Assembly (NCBI GenBank): GCA_028684815.1
Contig: JAQUFE010000022.1
Coordinates: 1-32,187 of the forward strand
Source of the DNA: Sulfurimonas sp.
Lineage (GTDB): Bacteria; Campylobacterota; Campylobacteria; Campylobacterales; Sulfurimonadaceae
Reading direction: 5' to 3'
DNA length: 32,187 nucleotides
A program made the translations under genes and the position numbers. Shown piece by piece: positions 1 to 8,053 of this stretch (its first letter is position 1; every line of letters begins with the position of its first letter). The notes beneath the pieces were generated by a model. It was not told where the DNA came from. It did not search any database and saw only the letters and a list, made by a program, of their open reading frames with translations.

Positions 1-17
1 TACTTTAGGAGATGCAG

Positions 18-797
18 ATGAAGATAGATGGTCGTTTTTGGCTTAGTAAAGATGGTGAGAGTTTTTTAGGCTCAGGTAGGATACAACTCCTAAAAATCAT
101 AGAAAAAACAGGTTCTATGAATGCAGCTGCTAAAGAGATGAAGATGAGCTATAAAGCGGCTTGGGAGCGTCTCAACAGTATGAACGCTCTTGCAGATGAG
201 CCACTTATCACAAGAACTACAGGCGGACGTGGAGGAGGCGGAACTACACTTACACCTTACGCACATCAACTTATCCAGACTTATGAGAGACTCCACGCTG
301 TTCATGCTAAGTTTATAGACCGTTTTGCAGAAGCAGGCGGTGATGCTGATAGACTAGAGAGCATCTTAAATAGAACTTTTTTAACAACAAGTGCAAGAAA
401 TCAGCTTCCTTCAAAAGTAAAAAACATCACACAAGATGAACTAAGCACAAATCTTGAACTTGCTCTTTTAGGCGATGTCTCCATAGTCTCAAGCATTACA
501 GCAAAATCAGCTAAAGATATGGCTCTTCATATTGGCAGCGACACCTACGCCATTATAAAATCAAGTGATATAGAGATAGTAAAAACCGCGCCAAAAGCTC
601 ATAAAAATCTAAATATTATAAAAGGGGTTATAGACTCTGTTGAGACTTCAGAGCACTCACAAGAGATTACATTCAGAGTAAGTGATTCTCTATCTTTAGT
701 TGCAGCCATAAGTAGAGATAGTGCAGAGTCAAGCTTAAAAGTTGGCGAGAGTGCCTACGCAATAATAAACACAAAAAATATAATTATAGGTTTATAG
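18..797 (+). CDS. modE: ModE, molybdate-responsive transcriptional regulator
   Basis: This is a full-length ModE: a cytoplasmic winged-helix repressor/activator that binds molybdate (or tungstate) and controls Mo uptake and Mo enzyme genes. Residues 20-100 form the LysR-like winged-helix domain, with the family hallmarks SYKAAWERLNSMN and TGGRGGGG. Two TOBE/Mop oxyanion-binding domains follow, at about 124-189 (beginning TSARNQL) and 196-258. Its 259 residues match the E. coli ModE length. I choose the ATG at 18 because AGGAG at 7-11 lies six bases before it; the in-frame ATG at 12 directly abuts that motif and would have no spacing. The gene lies 40 bp before a ModE-type palindrome, so it probably regulates the downstream island. 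Anything upstream is outside the window. Identity is secure; the target genes are inferred. Confidence 0.95.
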   Translation: MKIDGRFWLSKDGESFLGSGRIQLLKIIEKTGSMNAAAKEMKMSYKAAWERLNSMNALADEPLITRTTGGRGGGGTTLTPYAHQLIQTYERLHAVHAKFIDRFAEAGGDADRLESILNRTFLTTSARNQLPSKVKNITQDELSTNLELALLGDVSIVSSITAKSAKDMALHIGSDTYAIIKSSDIEIVKTAPKAHKNLNIIKGVIDSVETSEHSQEITFRVSDSLSLVAAISRDSAESSLKVGESAYAIINTKNIIIGL

Positions 798-837
798 CAA
801 TTTAAAAGTTTAGTTTAAGATATTTTAGTTTAAACTT

Positions 838-861
838 CGTTATATCTATTTAGACATAGCG
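838..861. promoter_or_regulatory. ModE operator 1, upstream of the transporter operon
   Basis: Imperfect inverted repeat CGTTATAT-N8-ACATAGCG with six of eight arm positions symmetrical. It has the same arm sequence and spacer length as the sites at 10846 and 12150, and it resembles the known ModE operator (CGTTATAT facing ATATAACG). It lies just after modE and before the leader of the first transport operon. By analogy with ModE-repressed modABC, occupancy by Mo-loaded ModE would block transcription. Function is inferred from sequence and context. Confidence 0.72.
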
Positions 862-865
862 ATTA

Positions 866-1192
866 GTTAGAGATTTTTACTCTACTTTCTTAAGGAGGGT
901 ATTTTGAAATTTTCTATCATTATGTCAAAAAAGATTCAACGTATTCATAACACAATAACTACACTTCAACAGAGGGTATTGCATGCACAAATACCTTCGC
1001 TTGAGGCGTTAGCGCTTCATATATCTAGTGAGCCTTTTTTATTCTCCTCTTGTTGGTTAAAAAAAATGCATTTTTCTCATTCAATTCTCTTGTTAGGTGT
1101 CCCCCTGCAAGCAACCCTTTTTACAAGAAAAAAAGTCTCTCACTAGATTTTACAGATAGATTAAACAAGATTATCAAGGAAAAAACAAAAAG
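866..1192 (+). promoter_or_regulatory. Structured leader of the transport operon (candidate cis-regulatory RNA)
   Basis: About 330 bases separate operator 1 from the first transport gene, far more than any other gap in the island. Two adjacent hairpins can be drawn. One at 972-998 has a 9-bp stem GAGGGTATT/AATACCTTC (one G-U pair) and a 9-base loop. One at 1002-1019 has a 7-bp stem TGAGGCG/CGCTTCA and the tetraloop TTAG. A run of six T follows GCC at 1035-1040, so a weak attenuator is possible. I do not recognise a known riboswitch class, and I cannot show similarity to the molybdenum-cofactor RNA motif. The region overlaps the possible ORF at 904-1146, so it could be coding, RNA or both. Confidence 0.35.
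904..1146 (+). CDS. Hypothetical 80-residue protein in the operon leader
   Basis: Open frame of 80 codons starting with TTG. A very strong ribosome binding site (AAGGAGGG, about 892-899) precedes the start. An ATG at codon 7 is the alternative start. I recognise no family. The product would be basic and rich in Ile, Leu, Ser and His, with a single Cys-Trp pair at residues 50-51 and no clear signal peptide. The frame overlaps two good hairpins at 972-998 and 1002-1019, so it may only be an open stretch inside a structured leader, or a translated leader peptide whose ribosomes influence folding. It lies 46 bp before the first binding-protein gene and would be co-transcribed with it. The strong ribosome binding site favours real translation; the lack of a recognisable family argues against it. 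Confidence 0.38.
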   Translation: MKFSIIMSKKIQRIHNTITTLQQRVLHAQIPSLEALALHISSEPFLFSSCWLKKMHFSHSILLLGVPLQATLFTRKKVSH

Positions 1193-2215
1193 ATGCAAAC
1201 TATATTTAAGTTGATATTACTACTAATTTTAACTCTCTCATTCCATGCAAAAACTCTACAAGACAGAGAAGGCAATCATATTAAAGTTCCACAGAATATT
1301 AAAAAAGCTTTTGGCTCATCTCCACCGATGAACTATCTTCTCTATGCACTAAATCCAAACAAGATGTCAGGACTAAACTTTAAAGCAAAAAATAACAACA
1401 ACGATGCAAGTGAAGAGTTTTTGTCAAAAGAGTTTCTCTCTCTTGATGTCATCGGCTCTTTTCATGGTGGTGGACAGAGTATAAATCTTGAAACGCTTAT
1501 AAAACATCGTCCAGATTTGATTCTTTTATGGGAAGATGATTTGTTAGTAGAGAGAGTAAAATCTGAGATAGAAAAAACGAAGATTGCTACTATAACACTA
1601 CCTTTTAGAAAGATAGAAGATATGCCCTATGCATTTTCTTTTGCAGGTGAGGTGATAGATGAAAAACCAAGAGGAGACATTCTAGCCTCTTATGCATCTA
1701 AGGTTATAGAGGAGATTAGTGAGTCTCTAAAGGGTGCCGAGCCTATAAAATACTACTACGCAGAGGGAGTCGATGGACTCTCTACAGAGTGTCACATCTC
1801 TTTTCATGTAGAGGCTTTAAACTTTGCAGGCGGGGATAATGTTCACAGATGCCAGCAAGGTGCTGTTTTAGGACTAGAGAGGATAAATTTTGAGACACTT
1901 CTATCTTATGACCCAGAGATTATCATCGCTCAAAATGAGCTTGTTTATAAAAACATCTTCTCAAATCCTATCTGGAAGCACTTAAAGGCTGTAAAAGAAA
2001 ACAGAGTTTACCTTGTTCCAAACAAACCCTTCAACTGGATAGATAGACCGCCATCTTTTATGCGCATCATCGGCATACAGTGGCTAGCACATATCTTTCA
2101 TCCAGAACTTTACAACATCGACTTAAACAAAAGAGTAAAAGAGTTTTATAGCTTGTACTTAAATGTAGAGATATCTGAAAGACAAATTAAACAAATATTA
2201 GGAGAAAAAAATTGA
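1193..2215 (+). CDS. Periplasmic binding protein of a FecB/MolA-type ABC importer (copy 1)
   Basis: A 340-residue class III periplasmic binding protein (PF01497 fold) of the kind that serves BtuCD-like importers. Residues 1-19 are a Sec signal peptide without a lipobox cysteine, so the mature protein should be soluble in the periplasm. The body has the usual two-lobe pattern: NLETLIKHRPDLIL near 98-111 and DPEIIIAQ near 240-247. It shares with the copy at 7073 the blocks YYYAEGVDG (187-195), RPPSFMR (285-291) and a cysteine pair 20 residues apart (C200, C220). Haemophilus influenzae MolA is a member of this fold that binds molybdate/tungstate. Combined with modE and modD nearby, that makes a Mo/W oxyanion or its chelate the best substrate guess; iron siderophore or corrinoid is the alternative. 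First clear gene of the operon; its TGA overlaps the TTG start of the receptor gene. Confidence 0.88.
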   Translation: MQTIFKLILLLILTLSFHAKTLQDREGNHIKVPQNIKKAFGSSPPMNYLLYALNPNKMSGLNFKAKNNNNDASEEFLSKEFLSLDVIGSFHGGGQSINLETLIKHRPDLILLWEDDLLVERVKSEIEKTKIATITLPFRKIEDMPYAFSFAGEVIDEKPRGDILASYASKVIEEISESLKGAEPIKYYYAEGVDGLSTECHISFHVEALNFAGGDNVHRCQQGAVLGLERINFETLLSYDPEIIIAQNELVYKNIFSNPIWKHLKAVKENRVYLVPNKPFNWIDRPPSFMRIIGIQWLAHIFHPELYNIDLNKRVKEFYSLYLNVEISERQIKQILGEKN

Positions 2216-4443
2216 AAAAAAGAGTTCTACTGCTATCGTTGATGGCATCAAGTCTGCTAATGGCTAATCCCATCAGTATAGAAAGAATCGTAGTTAGTGC
2301 GACAAGTGAAGATAGTGACTATCTTTATATGCAAGATGCAAACCTTAGTGAGTCTAAAAATCAAGAGAGTTTTACAAAAAAAAGTATCAAGGTACTAAGC
2401 TCACATGCCAATATGAACCCTTTTTCAGTCGTTGCGTTTTCGCCATCTGTAAACTTTTCACCAGTTGATAGTGCAGGCTCAAATGAGCCGTCATTTCACG
2501 ACCCTATCCGTATCCGTGGTAAGAGCCAAACAGGTCCTGGTGGGGTCTTTATGTTAAACTCGATGCCAGTCTCAAGTAACCCAGGTGGTGGAAAACATAT
2601 GGTGGATTTGGAAAATATCGCTTCCATCGACCTTTTAAAAGGCTATATGCCAGTTGATAAAAATCTTGGGTTTTCATCTCTTATTGGTAAAGTAGATATG
2701 AGCATCTTAGCTCCTTCAAAAACCACTAAAACAACGCTCTCACAATCTTTTGGTTCTGATAGTTTTAGTAGAACATTTTTACGAGTAGATAGCGGTAAAG
2801 TTGGTGATTTTTCTGCTTTTGGATCTCTCTCTTTTTTATCAAGTGACAAAAATAAAGGAAGTGGAGAGTTAGAAAGATTTAACGCAATGCTAGGATTTTC
2901 TTATGAGCCAAATGACCAACTAAAAGCTGATGTTTATGTCATTAGAAATCGCGATAAACACCACAATTACGATAGTCTAAGTTATTTAGAGACAAAAAAT
3001 CTAAAGAGCAACTATAACAATGACTACTCTTCATTTAAAAAAGCAAGTAGTAATGACTACTATGATTATAACAAACAAGATTTTGAGACTACTAGTGTTT
3101 TAGGAGATTTAACCTACAAACCAACTAGCAGAGATACTATCTCTTTTAAAGCTTACTACAAGCAAGATGAGGGTGATTATTGGTGGTCAAATGCAAAAAT
3201 GAGTGATGTAGTTATGAACTGGAAGATGGATCATGACCTCTATGGAGCTGTTGCATCTTATGAACATGAGTTTATGAAAGAGCTAAAAGTGAAACTTGGA
3301 TATTGGTACCACAGACAACAGCCTCCTGGACCTCCTAGTGATCAAAAAAAGTACAAGGTAACTCCGAGTAGTGATCTGAAATTTGCAGGCTATGCAGTTT
3401 TATCTAAAAACGATTACCACACTCTACAATCTCCTTTTTTAGAAGTAAGTGGAGAGATTTCTAAGTTTAACTACACTGCTGGTGTTAGATACCAAACATT
3501 TGAACTTGGTTCCATAAAGAGTTATGGCAATGGTACAACTGGTGCAACTAGCCCTAATTATGACGCGGCTATTGCAAGTGGTACGCTAGATCCTTGGGCT
3601 AGCGTTGATGCAAGAACATTTCATACCTTTTTACCATCTCTATATCTTGGCTACGAACTAAGTGATAGTAGTGCTATATATCTTGACTACACTCGTGCCT
3701 ATGGTTTTAATGTAAACTTATTTCCAACTTACTCACAACAAAGAAATCAATTTGTAGCTAAAGGCGTAACACTTGAACAGCTTTGGGACAAGCAAGATCT
3801 TGAGATTTCAGAAAACATAGACTTCGGTTCAAAGATTTTAGTAGGTGGAGTTACACTAAATCCTTCTATTTTTGTATCTTTTATAAAGAACAAACAGGCA
3901 AATATCTATGATCCATATTTAGGTGTAGGCTATCCTTCAAATGTTGGAGATGCTCTTGGTTATGGCGCAGAGTTTGCAGCAAATGGTGCTATTAGAGATG
4001 ATTTGGAGTTTTTACTAGGTCTCTCATATAACAAATACTCTTTTACACAAGACTTTAAAACTTCAACTGGTAGCACATCGAACATAAAAAACAATCAACT
4101 CCCAGATGCTCCCGAATTTATGGCTAAAGCTGCTCTTTCTTACTATATTGGTAGATGGGCAATTACTCCGAGTGCTAGATATACTTCAAGCAGATATGGC
4201 GATGTGGCAAATACTCAAAAAGTTGATGCTTTTACTATAGTTGACTTAGATATCTCCTACAAACCACAAGAGTTTTTTGGCTCAAAAGATGTCACTTTTA
4301 GAGCTACCATTACAAATCTTACGGATGAGAGATATATATCTACAATCATTACAGCGGATAATGCACTCTCTACAAGTGGCGATTCAACCTACCAAACTGG
4401 TGCTCCTCTTGGAGTATTTTTTAGTGCAAATTTAAAATACTAG
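2212..4443 (+). CDS. TonB-dependent outer-membrane receptor 1
   Basis: A 743-residue outer-membrane active transporter. Residues 1-18 are a signal peptide. A TonB-box-like stretch (IERIVVSAT) follows at about 23-31. A plug domain containing IRIRGKS runs to about residue 170, and a long beta-barrel region rich in aromatic alternating strands ends in FFSANLKY, a typical terminal strand. Start is TTG, overlapping the upstream TGA by four bases, with GGAG seven bases before it. The motif LGYWY...PPGPP at about 366-378 recurs in receptor 2 and, altered, in receptor 3, so these form a paralogous set distinct from receptor 4. Substrate is inferred from position: it lies between a MolA-like binding protein and the permease in a ModE-controlled operon, which points to molybdate/tungstate or a chelate. 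The fold is certain; the ligand is not. Confidence 0.9.
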   Translation: MKKRVLLLSLMASSLLMANPISIERIVVSATSEDSDYLYMQDANLSESKNQESFTKKSIKVLSSHANMNPFSVVAFSPSVNFSPVDSAGSNEPSFHDPIRIRGKSQTGPGGVFMLNSMPVSSNPGGGKHMVDLENIASIDLLKGYMPVDKNLGFSSLIGKVDMSILAPSKTTKTTLSQSFGSDSFSRTFLRVDSGKVGDFSAFGSLSFLSSDKNKGSGELERFNAMLGFSYEPNDQLKADVYVIRNRDKHHNYDSLSYLETKNLKSNYNNDYSSFKKASSNDYYDYNKQDFETTSVLGDLTYKPTSRDTISFKAYYKQDEGDYWWSNAKMSDVVMNWKMDHDLYGAVASYEHEFMKELKVKLGYWYHRQQPPGPPSDQKKYKVTPSSDLKFAGYAVLSKNDYHTLQSPFLEVSGEISKFNYTAGVRYQTFELGSIKSYGNGTTGATSPNYDAAIASGTLDPWASVDARTFHTFLPSLYLGYELSDSSAIYLDYTRAYGFNVNLFPTYSQQRNQFVAKGVTLEQLWDKQDLEISENIDFGSKILVGGVTLNPSIFVSFIKNKQANIYDPYLGVGYPSNVGDALGYGAEFAANGAIRDDLEFLLGLSYNKYSFTQDFKTSTGSTSNIKNNQLPDAPEFMAKAALSYYIGRWAITPSARYTSSRYGDVANTQKVDAFTIVDLDISYKPQEFFGSKDVTFRATITNLTDERYISTIITADNALSTSGDSTYQTGAPLGVFFSANLKY

Positions 4444-4451
4444 GCTTATAA

Positions 4452-5471
4452 ATGTCTCATATAAATGATGCTAAGTATCTAATCATCGCAACAATCATCT
4501 TAGCGGTACTCTCAATGCTCTCACTTTTGTGGGGGCAGTTTGATATAAGCATCTCTACTTTTTTTGACTACTTAAATCACAAACTATTCTCAAGTCCAGC
4601 TACGCAAGATTTCACTCTTATAGAGAGTATCATCTTAGATATTCGTCTTCCTCGTGTGCTTTTAGCCATCCTCATTGGTGCTGCACTTGCAACGAGTGGA
4701 GCGGTGTTTCAAGCGATGTTTGTAAATCCACTTGTCTCTCCTGGGATTTTGGGCGTATTAGCTGGTGCATCTTTTGGAGCGGCTTGTGGGATGTTAATCT
4801 CTGAGCATTGGTTTATCGTACAGATTTTAGCTTTTGTTTTTGGTTTTGTAGCGGTTGGTTTTGCTGTTTTTATCGGTTCTATGGTTACAAACTCTCGTTC
4901 AACTGTGATGCTAGTTCTTGGCGGAGTTATCAGCGCATCTCTGTTTACTTCACTTCTCTCTATCATAAAGTATGTTGCAGACCCATATAGCACGCTTCCA
5001 GCCATAGTTTACTGGCTAATGGGTTCACTCTCCATGGCAGAGCTAAATGAAACTCTACTTGTCGCCATCCCCATCACGCTTAGTATCTTAGGGATGGTTT
5101 TTATGAGTAAGTATTTTGATTTGATGAGTTTAGGGGATGAGGAGGCAAAAGCACTTGGTGTAAATGTAAAGCTTATTCGCATCGTAGCCATCATCCTTGC
5201 TACACTTGCAAGTTCACTGAGCGTTGTAATGGCTGGGATTATTGGCTGGGTTGGGCTTATCATCCCTCACATTATCCGCATGGCAGTTGGTCCATCTCAT
5301 CGCTTACTTATTCCTCTTAGTGCGGTAATTGGGGCTATCTTTTTGCTAAGTGCAGATGCCATCTCAAGACTCGCCTTAAGTGTTGAGATACCTATCGGGA
5401 TTCTTACTTCACTCATTGGGATTCCAATTTTCATTATAGTTTTAAGAAATGCGAGGGCAGCATGGAACTAA
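4452..5471 (+). CDS. FecCD/BtuC-family ABC importer permease (MolB-like)
   Basis: A 339-residue polytopic inner-membrane permease of the FecCD/BtuC family. The first segment is at about 9-28, and hydrophobic segments cover most of the chain, consistent with the usual 9-10 helices. Family landmarks include RLPRVLLAILIGAALATSG followed by NPLVSPGILG, and GWVGLIIPHIIRMAVG near 268-283, the region that contacts the ATPase. Eight bases follow the receptor stop codon, and the 3' end overlaps the ATPase gene by ten bases, so the two are translationally coupled. This is the only permease gene in the window, although four binding-protein genes are present. In the MolBCA type the homologous permease imports molybdate/tungstate; that assignment here rests on neighbours rather than on sequence. 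Confidence 0.93.
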   Translation: MSHINDAKYLIIATIILAVLSMLSLLWGQFDISISTFFDYLNHKLFSSPATQDFTLIESIILDIRLPRVLLAILIGAALATSGAVFQAMFVNPLVSPGILGVLAGASFGAACGMLISEHWFIVQILAFVFGFVAVGFAVFIGSMVTNSRSTVMLVLGGVISASLFTSLLSIIKYVADPYSTLPAIVYWLMGSLSMAELNETLLVAIPITLSILGMVFMSKYFDLMSLGDEEAKALGVNVKLIRIVAIILATLASSLSVVMAGIIGWVGLIIPHIIRMAVGPSHRLLIPLSAVIGAIFLLSADAISRLALSVEIPIGILTSLIGIPIFIIVLRNARAAWN

Positions 5472-6274
5472 ATCCTATCATAGAGGTAAATGACCTCCAC
5501 TTCTCATACAAAAATCACAAAGTTCTCTCTGGCATAAATTTTGAGTTAAACAGAGGTGAAGTGGTCTCACTCCTTGGCATCAACGGCTGTGGAAAAAGTA
5601 CACTTATAAAGCTTATCTTAAAACTCATCCATACAGATGCAGATATCAAGATAGATGCTAAGGAATTAAAGAGCTATTCTCACAAAGATTTAGCTCACAA
5701 AATCGCCTACATTCCGCAATATAACAACACACCATTTAATTATCAGGTTCTTGATATGGTGCTGATGGCTAGAGTCACAAAGCTCGGCTTTTTTGCACAA
5801 CCTTCAAAAAAAGATTATGAAGTGGCAATGGCAGCATTGGAGAAAATCGGTATGGAGCATCTAAAAAACAGAGCATTTGGGCAACTTAGTGGCGGACAAA
5901 AACAGATGGTGCTTTTAGCTCGCTCTATCGCTCAAGAGGTAAATACTTTCATCATGGATGAACCAGTTGCTGGGCTTGACTATGGTAACCAGATAAGGCT
6001 TTTAGAACTTATAGATTCACTTGCATCTGAGGGTTATACCTTTTTAAAAACCACTCACTATCCAGACCACGCACTTCTTATGTCTAGTCGTGTGGTTGTT
6101 ATGCACGAGGGTGTTATTGTGGCAGATGATGCACCAGATGCGGTAATAACTAAAGAGATGATAGAGAAGATTTACGACATAAAAGCAGATATCATAACTC
6201 ATGGCGAACACAAAAGGTGTTTACCGATTTTTGAGACAAACAGACAGAAGGATTTACATGAACTTACTATATGA
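5462..6274 (+). CDS. ABC importer ATPase (MolC/FecE-like)
   Basis: A 270-residue cytoplasmic ATP-binding subunit that drives the neighbouring permease. All motifs are intact: Walker A GINGCGKST (39-47), Q-loop glutamine in YIPQ (86), signature LSGGQ (142-146), Walker B TFIMDEP (162-168) with catalytic Glu, and the switch histidine in TTHY (199). The length is that of single-domain type II importers. There is no C-terminal TOBE domain, unlike classical ModC, so this is a FecE/BtuD/MolC type rather than a ModABC ATPase. It overlaps the permease gene by ten bases and ModD by seventeen, marking tight coupling. No second ATPase gene lies in the window, so it probably serves all four binding proteins; that is inference. 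Confidence 0.94.
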   Translation: MELNPIIEVNDLHFSYKNHKVLSGINFELNRGEVVSLLGINGCGKSTLIKLILKLIHTDADIKIDAKELKSYSHKDLAHKIAYIPQYNNTPFNYQVLDMVLMARVTKLGFFAQPSKKDYEVAMAALEKIGMEHLKNRAFGQLSGGQKQMVLLARSIAQEVNTFIMDEPVAGLDYGNQIRLLELIDSLASEGYTFLKTTHYPDHALLMSSRVVVMHEGVIVADDAPDAVITKEMIEKIYDIKADIITHGEHKRCLPIFETNRQKDLHELTI

Positions 6275-7076
6275 AGATTTGGGTTACTTTGATTTAACAA
6301 CTCATGGACTTGGCATTGGCGAAAAAAAGGCTACTATGAGTTTCGCGCCAAAGGGTGAAGTTATCCTTTGCGGAGTTGATGAAGTTTTAAAAGTTATGAG
6401 AGAGTTAAATATCGAGCATAAATTTCATAAAAGAGATGGCGATTGTGTCGAGGGTAAAGAGATTATACTTGAGTGTAAGGGCGATGCCGCGAGTCTGCAT
6501 AAAGCGTGGAAAATCTCTCAAAATATTTTTGAATATATGAGTGGGATTGCCACATATACCAACTCTTTAGTCACAAAAGCCAGAGAGATAAACCCTAAAA
6601 TCAGCGTAGCAACTACTAGAAAAAACTTCCCTGGAGTAAAAGAGCTCATGCTAAAGTCTGTGATGGCAGGTGGTGGGGTTATTCATCGCATGGGGCTTTA
6701 TGACAGCATCTTAGTGTTTGAGCAGCATCTTAACTTTTTTAAAACAAAAGAAGAACTTGAGAGCGCATTTTCTAAACTAAAGTATGAGTTTTTAGAGAAG
6801 AAAATAGCTGTAGAGGTTGAAGATTACGAGAGTGCAGCTTACTTTGCGACTCTTGGCGCTGACATACTTCAGTGCGAAAAGATGGAGTATGAGACTCTTA
6901 AAAAATGTGTAACTTTAAAAGAGCAATATCCGCATCTACTACTCTCTGCTACTGGCGGAATAAATGAGTCAAACATAGCAGAGTTTACAAAGTGCGGAGT
7001 TGATTTTATAGTTACTTCATCGCCCTATCACGCAAAACCTCTTGATATAAAAGTTACCATCAAAGAGTCGTTATGA
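6258..7076 (+). CDS. modD: ModD, molybdenum-associated phosphoribosyltransferase-like protein
   Basis: A 272-residue member of the nicotinate-nucleotide pyrophosphorylase (NadC/QPRT) fold, of the ModD subfamily that accompanies molybdate transport genes. The N-terminal block has the EDLGYFDLTT signature. The active-site-like segment reads ATTRKNFPGVKELMLKSVMA, followed by GGGVIHRMGLYDSILVFEQH; the FPG and FEQH variants are what I expect for ModD rather than NadC. The C-terminal barrel shows ATGGI and a terminal S-P-Y segment. I use the ATG at 6258, preceded by AAGGA; the longer open frame from 6201 has no ribosome binding site and would run deep into the ATPase gene. ModD's reaction is not established. 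Its place inside the ABC operon is the strongest sequence evidence that the importer handles Mo or W. Confidence 0.88.
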   Translation: MNLLYEDLGYFDLTTHGLGIGEKKATMSFAPKGEVILCGVDEVLKVMRELNIEHKFHKRDGDCVEGKEIILECKGDAASLHKAWKISQNIFEYMSGIATYTNSLVTKAREINPKISVATTRKNFPGVKELMLKSVMAGGGVIHRMGLYDSILVFEQHLNFFKTKEELESAFSKLKYEFLEKKIAVEVEDYESAAYFATLGADILQCEKMEYETLKKCVTLKEQYPHLLLSATGGINESNIAEFTKCGVDFIVTSSPYHAKPLDIKVTIKESL

Positions 7077-8053
7077 GGGTAATAGTTTTCATCTTTTTTA
7101 TAGTTTTTTCTTTAGATGCTAGAACTATTACAGATGATTATGGCAGAGTTGTAAAAGTGCCAAAACACATCACTAAAATCTACGCAGCATCTCCTCCCAT
7201 TAGCATGTCTCTTTTAGCTTTTAATCCTGACTTACTAGTAGCTCTGAACTCCCCATTTAACGAGATTCAAAAAAAGTTCGTCGGAAGTGCTTATGACAAA
7301 CCTGTTGTGGGCGGTTTCATGGGACAAGGAAACACTCCAAACTTTGAGATACTAATATCATTAAAGCCTGATGTTGTAGTAATGTGGGGCAGAATGAGTG
7401 GATATGAGAAGATTTTAGATAAGTTTAAAAAGTTCAATATCCCAGTTATACTTGTAAAAAACGACACTATTTACGACCTTATCTCTCAGTTTGGACTCTA
7501 TGCAAAACTAACGGGCGATGAGGCAAGAGCAAATGAACTTATAGCCTACACAAAAGAGAGCCTAAACTTGGTGGAGCAGATGCAAGGAGAGTTAGCAAAA
7601 CAAAAACCTATTCGCTACTACTTTGCAGAGGGTGTTGATGGGCAATATAGCGAGTGCGAAGGCTCTTTTCATTTAGAGCCATTTAAGTACGCAGGGGCAA
7701 AAAATGCACTGGATTGCAAGATGAGTTCTAACTATGGGATGGAAAAAATAAGCCTTGAGACTATACTCCTTAGCGATCCTGATGTCATTGTGGCTATGGA
7801 GAAGAGTTTTGTAGAGTCTATATATGACAATCCTCAATGGTCAACACTAAGAGCAGTAAAGGAGAAAAAAGTCTTTTTAGTTCCATCATCTCCTTTTAAC
7901 TACATCTCAAGACCTCCATCTTTTATGAGGCTCCTTGGCATCAGATGGCTTATCGACTCTTTCTATCCAACTCTAAGAGCTAACTCATTTCTTGATGAAA
8001 AAGAGGAGTTTTTTAAACTATTTTTTGTACAAAGGAAAACAGATGCTAACTGA
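7073..8053 (+). CDS. Periplasmic binding protein of a FecB/MolA-type ABC importer (copy 2)
   Basis: A 326-residue periplasmic binding protein, clearly paralogous to the copy at 1193. A signal peptide covers about residues 1-16 with no lipobox. The mature start is RTITDDYGRVVKVPKHI, the usual opening of this fold. It shares YYFAEGVDG (182-190), a cysteine pair at C195/C215 with the same 20-residue spacing as copy 1, and RPPSFMR (280-286). It opens on ATGA overlapping the modD stop, and its end overlaps exbB by eleven bases. Two similar binding proteins in one operon with a single permease suggest either two related ligands (for example molybdate and tungstate, or free and chelated forms) or one partner per receptor. 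Substrate is inferred. Confidence 0.87.
   Translation: MRVIVFIFFIVFSLDARTITDDYGRVVKVPKHITKIYAASPPISMSLLAFNPDLLVALNSPFNEIQKKFVGSAYDKPVVGGFMGQGNTPNFEILISLKPDVVVMWGRMSGYEKILDKFKKFNIPVILVKNDTIYDLISQFGLYAKLTGDEARANELIAYTKESLNLVEQMQGELAKQKPIRYYFAEGVDGQYSECEGSFHLEPFKYAGAKNALDCKMSSNYGMEKISLETILLSDPDVIVAMEKSFVESIYDNPQWSTLRAVKEKKVFLVPSSPFNYISRPPSFMRLLGIRWLIDSFYPTLRANSFLDEKEEFFKLFFVQRKTDAN

Noticed and set aside
780..838. Intrinsic terminator after modE
   Set aside because: Only an AT-only weak inverted repeat (AAGTTTA/TAAACTT) with a long loop is visible, too weak to call.
6201..6257. Longer N-terminus for ModD
   Set aside because: No ribosome binding site, and the added residues are an out-of-frame reading of the ATPase gene; ModD homology begins at the ATG at 6258.
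5462..6274. ModC-type ATPase
   Set aside because: It lacks the C-terminal TOBE domain of ModC and is coupled to a FecCD permease rather than a ModB-type one.
6258..7076. NadC (quinolinate phosphoribosyltransferase) of NAD synthesis
   Set aside because: The fold is shared, but the variant active-site blocks and the setting among Mo transport genes fit ModD better.
7992..8042. Longer N-terminus for ExbB
   Set aside because: The extra 17 residues overlap the binding-protein gene and do not resemble ExbB; the ATG at 8043 has a good ribosome binding site.
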